Shown in pieces: positions 1 through 10,578 of a stretch of DNA of 10,578 nucleotides. The notes under the pieces are model-generated. The model did no database searches and was not told where the DNA came from. It was given only the letters and a program-made list of their open reading frames with translations. Each line of letters opens with the position of its first letter. Position 1 is the stretch's first letter. The DNA comes from Polyrhizophydium stewartii (lineage: Eukaryota; Chytridiomycota; Chytridiomycetes; Rhizophydiales): NCBI GenBank assembly GCA_027604665.1, contig JADGIZ010000647.1, positions 1 to 10,578 of the forward strand, given 5' to 3'. Both the position numbers and the translations under genes were made by a program.

Positions 1-77
1 TCGGCCTCGTCGTCGCGCCGCAGCTCGGTTCTGATTGAAACCATCGACCGGATCATCAAGCCGCTGGCGCCCCGGGT
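1..77 (+). repeat. 77-bp exact direct repeat, copy 1
   Basis: These bases are identical to 228-304 without a mismatch, and the two copies are offset by 227 bp. The offset is not a multiple of three, so the reading that copy 2 uses for coding hits stops if followed from copy 1. Copy 1 touches the window edge and may extend further upstream. It could be a recent tandem duplication or an assembly artefact. Confidence 0.93.
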
Positions 78-1598
78 CCGCTGCTTCCGCCCGCTGGGTC
101 CTGCTCCGGCGACAAGAGTCCTGCGAGCGACCCCGAGCTCCACGACTCGCAGGGGGCGGGCACGATCGGATCTGTCTCGTCGACCGCTGACGGAACCTCG
201 GCCGCCGCCCACACAGGCACATCGGCGTCGGCCTCGTCGTCGCGCCGCAGCTCGGTTCTGATTGAAACCATCGACCGGATCATCAAGCCGCTGGCGCCCC
301 GGGTGCGGCAGGAGGGCGCGGACAACGAGCGTGCGGCCAGCCACGACGTCGGCTCCTGGCGCGCCCCGCAAAAGAACAATGCCAAGCGCGCTTCGTTCTC
401 CAAGCGCGCTTCGTTCAGCAACGGCATCAAGACGCTGCTGCAGTCGCTGCGGCCAAACGCCCGCAATCGGCAGCTTGCGCCGATTGTGCAGATCGAGGGC
501 GTCTCGCTCAAGTCGCTGCAGCGCGCCGAGGAGCAGGGCGAGCACATCATCACATTCACGCGCGGGTTCCCTTCCACAGCGCGCACATCGGGCACGCCCT
601 CGTACACCATCGTGCTCACCGACATCCACTCGTCCGCTATAACCCAGACGGTGCGCGGCACAGTCACAATCGACGCGACGCCCTTGACGCCCGAGCAACT
701 GCAGCACATTGTCATCGGAGTCAACTACTGCTTCAGCCACATTGGCGGCACCAAGGAGTACTGGGGATCGCGGCATGACGGTGGTGTCCGGTATGAGCCC
801 GCAACGACGCCGCCGACCCTCGTCGCCAACTTTTGGTTTCCCATGGAGAGCGGCTTCATCCCAGACGTGTACAATGCATTGCGTCAGATCGGCGCCGACA
901 CGTCCTTGTCGAGCTTTGTCATGGACGCGGGCATGACCGTCATGGTCGATGTCTTCATCGACTGCCCGCGTCCAGACGCAAGTCCCAAATCTGTGCGCTC
1001 TTCGATTCTGAAGGACCATGCGCAGCAAATGGACAGCGTGATTCATGCCCCCGACACATCAACTGCGCATGATGCCAAACAACACCTCGCGGCCACCCCG
1101 TCGCTCTCGCGCGAAACGGATGGACGGTTGACACGGCTGCCGCCGTCCACATCGTCCCCGCCAGCCATGTCACTGAGTGACGCCGCTCGTTCTGAAGAAA
1201 CCGCAAGCAATCTCAGGCAGAACCCCGACATGGCCGTGTCGGATGGGTGCGGCATCTCGGACCGAGACAACTCATCGAGCAGATGCCAGTCGGTTGCTGC
1301 AGCCAGCAAGTCGTCTGCCGAAGAGTGCATTTCCGGTGGAGCGAGTCTGACCACCAACGGCTACAACGCCATTGCCATCGAGACCATCTCAAGTCCAGGC
1401 GGCTCGCCCTCGGCGCCAAACACCACGCACGACGAGCCGGTTGCGTCGGCCGACTTTGTGGTCAACTTTGAGATGCACAAGAACCCGCATCTGTCTCTGG
1501 ACGCGGCGGCGCCGGACGCGGCCAGCAACGCCTTCTACGCCGACTCGTTCTCGAACCGGCGGCCGTCGGCGCGGTTTCTCAACCCCGCCCAGTTCTGA
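39..1598 (+). CDS. Unrecognised protein, 3' part of gene (5' end not resolved)
   Basis: I do not recognise the family. The frame is open from 39 (just after a TGA at 36-38) to the TGA ending at 1598, and wobble positions are mostly G or C. The first in-frame ATG is only at 843, inside apparently ordered sequence, so the true start lies upstream or in an unseen exon. From the N-terminal side the protein shows a hydrophilic Ser/Ala/Thr-rich stretch (about 100-250), a basic stretch with a doubled KRASFS motif (384-419), a more hydrophobic, probably folded part (about 480-970, including FWFPMESGFIPDVYNALRQI), then a long Ser/Ala/Pro-rich, probably disordered tail ending in NPAQF. Four R/K-R-x-S motifs (243, 384, 402, 1557) fit basophilic kinase sites. 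No signal peptide or membrane segment is visible. The 77-bp repeat at 1-77 is out of frame with this reading, so the upstream structure is uncertain. That it is coding is fairly sure; its function is unknown. Confidence 0.6.
   Translation, partial: NHRPDHQAAGAPGPLLPPAGSCSGDKSPASDPELHDSQGAGTIGSVSSTADGTSAAAHTGTSASASSSRRSSVLIETIDRIIKPLAPRVRQEGADNERAASHDVGSWRAPQKNNAKRASFSKRASFSNGIKTLLQSLRPNARNRQLAPIVQIEGVSLKSLQRAEEQGEHIITFTRGFPSTARTSGTPSYTIVLTDIHSSAITQTVRGTVTIDATPLTPEQLQHIVIGVNYCFSHIGGTKEYWGSRHDGGVRYEPATTPPTLVANFWFPMESGFIPDVYNALRQIGADTSLSSFVMDAGMTVMVDVFIDCPRPDASPKSVRSSILKDHAQQMDSVIHAPDTSTAHDAKQHLAATPSLSRETDGRLTRLPPSTSSPPAMSLSDAARSEETASNLRQNPDMAVSDGCGISDRDNSSSRCQSVAAASKSSAEECISGGASLTTNGYNAIAIETISSPGGSPSAPNTTHDEPVASADFVVNFEMHKNPHLSLDAAAPDAASNAFYADSFSNRRPSARFLNPAQF
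228..304 (+). repeat. 77-bp exact direct repeat, copy 2 (in coding frame)
   Basis: This is the second copy of the repeat. In the frame of the 39-1598 coding region it reads SASSSRRSSVLIETIDRIIK followed by PLAPRV. Flanking sequence on both sides differs from that of copy 1 from the first base after the repeat (78 compared with 305). Confidence 0.93.
384..419 (+). repeat. 18-bp tandem repeat, two copies (KRASFS x2)
   Basis: 384-401 and 402-419 are near-identical 18-bp units, differing only in the last Ser codon (tcc or agc). They encode KRASFS twice in frame. Each unit contains a K-R-A-S match to a basophilic kinase consensus of the PKA type. Confidence 0.85.
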
Positions 1599-1650
1599 GC
1601 GCAATGAAGCGTGTCCAGGGTGGCGGACACCATTTCCGCGCTTTGCGCCA
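1599..1650 (+). promoter_or_regulatory. 52-bp gap before RAD9 with a small inverted repeat
   Basis: This is the whole space between the upstream stop and the RAD9 start. It contains an inverted repeat with 6-bp arms, GTGTCC at 1611-1616 and GGACAC at 1625-1630, and an out-of-frame upstream ATG at 1604. I see no TATA box. RAD9 transcription may start inside the upstream gene. A regulatory role is inference only. Confidence 0.3.
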
Positions 1651-3540
1651 ATGTCCGAGTGCGTCATCCCCGCCGCCAACGTCAAGAGTGCGTCTCCGCG
1701 CATGCGACCATATGCCACGGGCGTGCCGCCACCTGCACGCTGACGCTGCCCGCCACGCCTGCAGCCTTTGCCAAGTTCCTGGCGACGCTGGGCAGGTTCG
1801 GCGACGAGCTCTACCTCGACTTCCGCCCCGACAAGGCATGAGCTGCTGCCGTGCGGAAAAATGCCGCAAGCCGCTGGTGCTGGCCGGGCTGACGACGGTG
1901 CACGGGCGCCGTGCGGCCCATGCCGCTACCGCCGCGCACTGCGCCTGCCCGCCCGACCCGTGCGCAGCTGTGCCTGTCGACGTTCAACGCAGCCAAGTCG
2001 GCCTTTGTGATCATCTCCGTGCACCGCGCCTTCTTCGAGAGCTTCTCGTATGCCCCGGCCCACCTGTGCTACCGCCTGCTGCTCAAGCCGCTCTCCAACA
2101 TCTTCAAGACCAGCAGCAACACAGACACAATCGAGCAGTGCCGCATCCGGCCCGTGTACGAGGCCGGCGAGGAGCGCCTCGTTGTCCAGCTCACGTGCAA
2201 GTACGGCGTGCTTAAGACCCATCGTCTCAACTACGAGGCGTGCGAGCCCATGCAGGCCGTCTTCTCGCGCGAGGACTGCCCGCACAGCTGGATCGCATCG
2301 CCGCGCATGATCCAGGACCAGCTTGCGCACTTTCAGCTGAAGCTCAAGGAGGTGACATTGTCATGCAAGATGAAGTCGTTCCAGATCAAAAGCTTTGAGG
2401 ACTCGTTTGTCCCCGATGGCAGTGCGTCTGCTGGTGCCAGAACTGCGGCTGTCAGCTGTGATATCCGGCTTGGCTGACGCGCGCACAGCAACTGTCGTGC
2501 GATCGCTCGAGACCGAAGTCACAATCGATCTCGAGGACTTTGAGCAGTACAGTGTCTTTGGTGATGCCGACTTGACTTTTGAGCTTAAGGACTTCAAGGT
2601 GCGCCGCTTGAGCTCGCAAGAGTGGGTGTTTGCGTTGCTGAGCCATCGATGCAGGCCGTGCTTGCGTTTGCCGAAGCAGTCGATCTGCATGTGACGGCCC
2701 TATTTGACCAAGCAGGCGGGTGAGTGCCTTTGCCCATTGAGCGGTCAAGAGATGACCGCATCGCTGAGCCTCAACTCGTCCAGCCCGCTGCTGTTCTCGT
2801 GCGCGCCATCTCCGACCCACTTCCAGGCCGACTTTGTGCTTGCAGTAACGTTGAATGCCGGCGGCAAGCAAACGAGTCCGACCCAGGCGAGGCAGCACTC
2901 GGCGCAGCCGAGCCAGGCCCTGTCGCAAGCAACGCAGCGGACCGCCTTTGGCGTGCATGTGCAGCATCGTACGAGTGGTCCGCAACACTCGCACCCGTTT
3001 GTCCACTCCAACGGCCACACGCAGCACAGGCGTCCAAGCGCGTATGCCACGGGCGATGCGCACATGCACGAGATGTCCCAGATGGCCGCGGCAAGCGGCA
3101 CGGTCGTGATGCCATCGCAAGGCGCCTTCCAGCCGATCCCCGGCCTCCACCACGACCACGTCGAGGTCCTTGTTCCGCAGAGCCCAACGAATAGCTCGCG
3201 CGACGAGTTTGACGCACGCCATCGCCGGAGCGGTGGGACGGCAGGCGACAGCATGAGCGCGGATGACATGGACGGCGATCCGACGTCGCCGTTGCGCGAC
3301 CATGCCGGATACAGGCGGTCGTTCAATGCAGATAGGCAGCAGCGCCACGCGCGCTCGCGCCTCTACTCACTCGTTGAAGACAGCTCGGCCATGGCGATCC
3401 CGCACTCTGTGCCGCCGCTCGACTCGGAGTTCATGGACATGATGGCCGACGACGGAGGCGGGCCGAGATCGCGCATGGGGATGGGCATTAGCGACTCGGG
3501 CAGCGACCCGCTCGGGCTGAAGAAGCAGCGACATCAATGA
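1651..3540 (+). CDS. RAD9: RAD9, subunit of the 9-1-1 DNA-damage checkpoint clamp
   Basis: Exons: 1651-1687, 1765-1835, 1968-2421, 2489-2598, 2655-2719, 2784-3540 (1494 nt, 497 aa). The family forms the Rad9-Rad1-Hus1 ring, loaded at damaged DNA by Rad17-RFC, and its tail recruits TopBP1-type proteins to activate ATR-family kinase. Residues 1 to about 270 match the PCNA-like fold. The spliced N-terminus MSECVIPAANVKTFAKFLAT, then GDELYLD and NAAKSAF, aligns without gaps to vertebrate RAD9. CKYGVLKTHRLNYE and LAFAEAVDLHVTALFDQ are further family blocks, and FQADFVLAV closes the domain. The remaining ~225 residues are a Ser/Gln/His-rich disordered tail with seven SQ/TQ sites and a SDSGSD cluster near the end. 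The start was chosen because only 1651 gives the family N-terminus through a GTGCGT donor. Intron 2 has a GC donor. No frame breaks. Confidence 0.93.
1836..1967 (+). other. RAD9 intron 2, GC-AG type
   Basis: The preceding exon must end at AAG (1833-1835) and the next must begin at 1968 to give the ungapped family alignment GDELYLDFRPDK followed by LCLSTFN. The intron therefore starts GCATGA and ends GCGCAG. A TGA at 1839-1841 rules out a GT donor further downstream in this frame. The other 15 introns in the window all start with GT. Confidence 0.8.
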
Positions 3541-3689
3541 AGCATCGGTTGCTGCTTGCCCGAGAGCGCCGCGGTGGGGTGGGGTGCTGCGACCGCCTGC
3601 GGTGCCGGCGTCGGGGCGCCTTGTCGGGGCGTCGGTCCATGTCGCGGACTTTTCCGACAACCGGACATCGGCTGTCCGAACAGCGCGGG
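3541..3689 (+). promoter_or_regulatory. RAD9-SMC3 intergenic region (SMC3 promoter and 5' UTR)
   Basis: This 149-bp spacer separates two genes on the same strand. It is GC-rich with G runs (3574-3586) and has no evident TATA box and no ACGCGT (MCB) element. Near its end, CGGACA at 3662-3667 and TGTCCG at 3673-3678 form an inverted repeat that also reads CGG-N11-CCG, the spacing used by some Zn2Cys6 factors. An ATG at 3639 is in frame with the SMC3 start. Binding of any factor is unproven. Confidence 0.3.
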
Positions 3690-8129
<4,440 letters not shown>

Positions 8130-8134
8130 AGATC

Positions 8135-8179
8135 GGCGACAGCGGCGGCGACAGCGATGGCGACAGCGATGGCGACGGC
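8135..8179 (+). repeat. GGCGACAGCGAT 12-bp tandem repeat
   Basis: Two perfect units lie at 8147-8158 and 8159-8170, flanked by partial or variant units at 8135-8143 and 8171-8179. The array begins six bases after the SMC3 stop, in its 3' UTR. Confidence 0.75.
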
Positions 8180-8280
8180 ATTGAGGTGGTGCATCAAAAT
8201 CAAGCATCAGTTCTATCGAAGAGTGCTGTATCGCGTGGTTCATCCGATTCAAAATCGAAACGAAAATTAAACCCCCCCCC

Positions 8281-8405
8281 AAAAGAAAGTATGGCAGAAA
8301 GTCAAGTGGCAAGAGATGTCGAGGATCGAGAAAAAAAAGAAGGTGCGAGAGAAGGGAAGGAAGAGGAAGGCAGAGAGAGATATGCATGCCAAAGAACGAA
8401 AGAGG
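8281..8405 (+). repeat. Purine-rich low-complexity tract
   Basis: The plus strand is dominated by A and G. The longest uninterrupted purine run is 24 nt (8347-8370), with an A8 run near 8331. On the LSG1 strand this is a pyrimidine tract downstream of the stop codon. Confidence 0.7.
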
Positions 8406-8464
8406 CGTCCGTTCTTTCATGGTAAACAGAGGCAAGTCAAGGGCGAGAATCAAGACTCTGACAT

Positions 8465-10578
8465 TCACAAATCGTCCTTGGTCCACTGCGTCCGGGCCTT
8501 TGTGCGCTTGCTCTTCTTGTGCGATTTCTTGGACGGCAGGCTGCCGGCGCCAGCGGCGGGGCCGGCAGATGCATTCGCAGACTGAGCGCCGCCCTGCTGG
8601 TGCGGGTACAGCGTGACGCGGCTAAAGTCCTGGGCCGCAAACTTGCCGACCGTGTGTGCACGGACGGCCGGCGCCTGGAAAAAGGACGAGTCGATGGCCT
8701 TGGCTGCGGATCCTGATCTCGCTGCTGCTGCGGCACCCGCTGCACCCGCCGTCGAGGCGGCAGCAGAAGATGCAGATCCCTGCGCGTCCGGCGTCATCTC
8801 GATCACGCCCGTGTTGCGGGTGCCGCGCGCGGCCCGCGCAGGCGTCTCGACAAGCGCGGCGGCCGCCTTGGACTGCAAGTCGGCCAGGCGCAGCTTCTTG
8901 ATCTGGCGCCGCAGCAGGCGCTCGTCCGTGTAGATCTCGAGGTTAAAGTCGTTTGGATCGAGCCCCGGCGGCGGGTGGATGAATAGCAGCTTGCCGTTGA
9001 CGTAGTCCTTGAGGACGTACCGAGCCGCGCGGGCTTCGTCCGGGTTGCCCTGCGACGACTTGGCAAAGCCGCGGGCGACTGAGGGGAAGGGAGAGTTGGG
9101 AGTCGGCCGGTCAGCAAACCAAGCGGTGCCTGCTGCGTCGCTGCCAAACCCCGCGTCTGCCTCCGTGGCGTGTGCACAAGCCAGCTACTCACTTGCATAC
9201 GCCGAGAGAAGCTCCTCAGACGTCGGCGTGCGGTCGACGAGGTCGCCCTCGATGTTGCGCGTCTTGATCGTGATGCCGTAGACGGCCTCGAGATAGTATT
9301 TCGGGATGCGCTGGCACACGAGGCTGGCCGGACCCACGTACTCGCGCAGCTGGTCAATGGGCAGCACGCCGTTGCACACCATCTCGGCCTTTGTGGTCGC
9401 AAACGAGGGAAAGACGAGACCCGGGCAGTCGCACAGGATCATCGAGTCCGAGAGGTGGATGGTCTGGAAGTGCTTGGTCTTGCCGGGCGTCGAGCCGACA
9501 GCCACGCGCTTGGCGCCAACGAGAGCGTTGAGCGTCGACGACTTGCCGACGTTGGGGTATCCAACAAAGCCAATGTTGATCTTGGCATTGGGATCTGGCA
9601 GACGTGGGATTGAGCACGCGGGCAGCAACAGGCCTGTCAGCGATCTGCGATGGGTTGCGCACCGGCGGCGGCGCAAAACCGAGCGGGCAAGCTCACCGTC
9701 CGTGCGCGTTGTTGTGGGGCACTCCTTGGCGAGCAGATCGAGCAGCTCAGTGGCACCAAGGATGCGGATGTTGTCCGGCAGGCCGTCCTGGTCCTCCTCC
9801 AAATCGTCGTCGTCGTGCGAGTCTGCGTCGTCGTCATCGACTGCGAGGATCTGGGCACGGCGCATACGGCGTGTGCTCGTGGCGCGCTCCTCCTCTGCCG
9901 CGAGGCGAGCAACATGGTCGTCGAGATCCTGCTCCTCATCGCCGTCGGCGCTGTCGGCGCTGTCACCGTCGCCCTCCTGAGTAGCGGCGAGATCCTCGTC
10001 ACCGACGTCGAGGGTGTTGCCGAGCTCGCCGGCACGGCGCTTTGCCTCGAGTTCGAGAGCGGCAAGCTCGGCCTCGATCTTCTCTGCCTCGAGCTCCTCG
10101 TCGATCTTCTTGCGGGCCATTGCCGCGGAGAAGAAGGTGAAGCGGATGCCCTGCTCGTCAAAGTACTCTGCCCACGCGGCACTGGCGGGGGGAGGCGTGG
10201 GTCAGTCAGCGAAACCCGGGAAGCGAAGCGTCGAAGAGCAAGCTCGCCATCGCACGCACCGCTGCTTCGGAGTGAGCAGGTCTGCCTTGTTGATGAGCAG
10301 CAGATTCTTCTTGGCAGGCGAGATCTCCTTGACGTACTTTTCGAGGTCGACGGAGCGGAAGAGCAGGGGGTTGCGGCCGTCGACGATCTGGACGACGAGG
10401 TCGGAGCGCTCGACGACGCGCCACAGCTGGCGCCAGACCTCGATGTTGCGCTCGTAGGGCGTCATGATGAGGCCCTCCTTCTCCTCGAGCAGGGCGAGGC
10501 CGCGGCGCCAGACGAGGAACGAGTCGCGCTCCATGAGCTTGAGCTCGTCGGGGGTGGTGGAGCGGGTCCACTTTGGGC
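8465..10578 (-). CDS. LSG1: LSG1, circularly permuted GTPase of 60S subunit maturation (5' truncated by window)
   Basis: Exons on the minus strand: 10578-10260, 10181-9697, 9594-9193, 9078-8465; 605 residues are visible and the N-terminus (perhaps 100-150 residues) lies outside. Lsg1 acts in the cytoplasm to release the export adaptor Nmd3 from pre-60S ribosomal subunits. The first visible residues PKWTRSTTPDELKLMERDSF and the block TPYERNIEVWRQLWRVVERS are typical. GTPase motifs come in permuted order: G4 NKAD (10280-10291), G5-like FFSAA, then G1 GYPNVGKSS (9536-9562), G2 region STPGKTKHFQT, and G3 DCPG (9419-9430). A long acidic insert (about 9784-10009) separates G5 from G1, as in other Lsg1 proteins. 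The C-terminal domain has ARYVLKDYVNGKLLFIHPPP. An alanine-rich low-complexity stretch (8696-8776) and a Lys-rich tail (KKSHKKSKRTK) follow. All visible catalytic motifs are intact. Confidence 0.95.
9079..9192 (-). other. LSG1 intron 3, before the C-terminal exon
   Basis: The intron is 114 nt with donor GTGAGT, a CTGAC site and acceptor CCTCAG after a C/T-rich stretch. Splicing yields LLSAYAIARGFAKSSQGNPD, as expected for the family. A stop lies in frame just inside the intron (TAG following GTGAG), so retention would truncate the protein. Confidence 0.88.
9595..9696 (-). other. LSG1 intron 2, in frame and without stop
   Basis: On the minus strand it starts GTGAGC, contains CTGAC and ends GCCAG. 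It is 102 nt (34 codons) with no in-frame stop. Splicing joins TRTD to DPNAKINIGFVGYPNVGKSS. Splice signals and family spacing favour removal. Confidence 0.82.
10182..10259 (-). other. LSG1 intron 1 (of those visible)
   Basis: The intron is 78 nt with donor GTGCGT, a doubled CTGACTGAC branch-like site and acceptor GCCAG. Splicing gives LLTPKQRAAWAEYFDEQGI, matching the family after the NKAD motif. Confidence 0.88.

Larger units (their letters stand above)
8130..8464. other. Convergent SMC3-LSG1 intergenic region, shared 3' ends
   Basis: No gene is supported in this 335-bp stretch between two converging stop codons. It is more AT-rich than its surroundings. It holds, in order, a short GGCGACAGCGAT repeat (8135-8179), an A-rich patch with AAAATTAAA near 8263, a C9 run (8272-8280) and a purine-rich tract to about 8405. 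No exact AATAAA was seen on the plus strand. It probably carries both transcripts' 3' UTRs and polyadenylation sites. Confidence 0.6.

Noticed and set aside
303..305. GTG as the start of the first gene
   Set aside because: Nuclear genes rarely start at GTG, and coding character continues upstream to at least 78.
1611..1841. Separate small gene in frame 1611-1841
   Set aside because: Its second half is RAD9 exon 2; the first half is RAD9 intron 1 and exon 1 read in the wrong frame.
2452..3348. 298-codon minus-strand open frame opposite RAD9
   Set aside because: It overlaps RAD9 exons and introns in antisense and has no recognisable motif; a shadow frame.
8186..8425. Small plus-strand open frame in the convergent intergenic region
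   Set aside because: It consists of low-complexity purine-rich sequence (Lys/Glu/Arg runs) with no homology or coding bias; most likely 3' UTR.
10118..10120. ATG at 10120 as the start of an independent GTPase gene
   Set aside because: It is an internal Met of LSG1. Upstream exon 10578-10260 carries the NKAD motif and joins in phase through a well-formed intron.

Overview
The window is nuclear DNA from a GC-rich eukaryote, most likely a fungus. Evidence: 16 short introns (56-142 nt) whose ends are fixed by protein homology, almost all with GTGCGT- or GTGAGT-type donors, CTGAY-like branch sites and CAG acceptors; very compact spacing (52 and 149 bp between genes); and three eukaryote-only genes for a checkpoint clamp subunit, a cohesin subunit and a cytoplasmic 60S biogenesis GTPase. 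The species cannot be fixed by eye. The intron style suits GC-rich basidiomycetes, but early-diverging fungi are not excluded.

Layout. 39-1598 (+): 3' part of an unrecognised gene rich in Ser/Ala/Thr and basic kinase-site motifs. Its upstream edge holds a 77-bp exact direct repeat (1-77 and 228-304) that puts the reading frame out of register. 1651-3540 (+): complete RAD9 in six exons, a PCNA-like clamp domain followed by a long disordered tail. 3690-8129 (+): complete SMC3 in nine exons, 1236 codons, with Walker A, hinge, ABC signature and Walker B all intact. 8130-8464: a convergent intergenic region with a short tandem repeat, a C9 run and a long purine-rich tract. 8465-10578 (-): LSG1 in four exons, lacking only its N-terminus, which lies beyond the window edge.

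RAD9 and SMC3 are head-to-tail. Both act in chromosome maintenance (9-1-1 checkpoint clamp and sister-chromatid cohesion), but nothing shows that they are co-transcribed. LSG1 is an unrelated translation-machinery gene converging on SMC3. The genes had to be assembled from several reading frames. I derived each exon junction by matching the conserved protein family across the splice sites, and the summed exon lengths of the complete genes are multiples of three.

I do not see a novel multi-gene system, mobile element, CRISPR array, tRNA or rRNA here. The items worth a second look are the frame-breaking direct repeat, a GC-AG intron in RAD9, an SQ/TQ cluster in the RAD9 tail, a frame-neutral micro-exon carrying the SMC3 P-loop, and two introns that remain open if retained.
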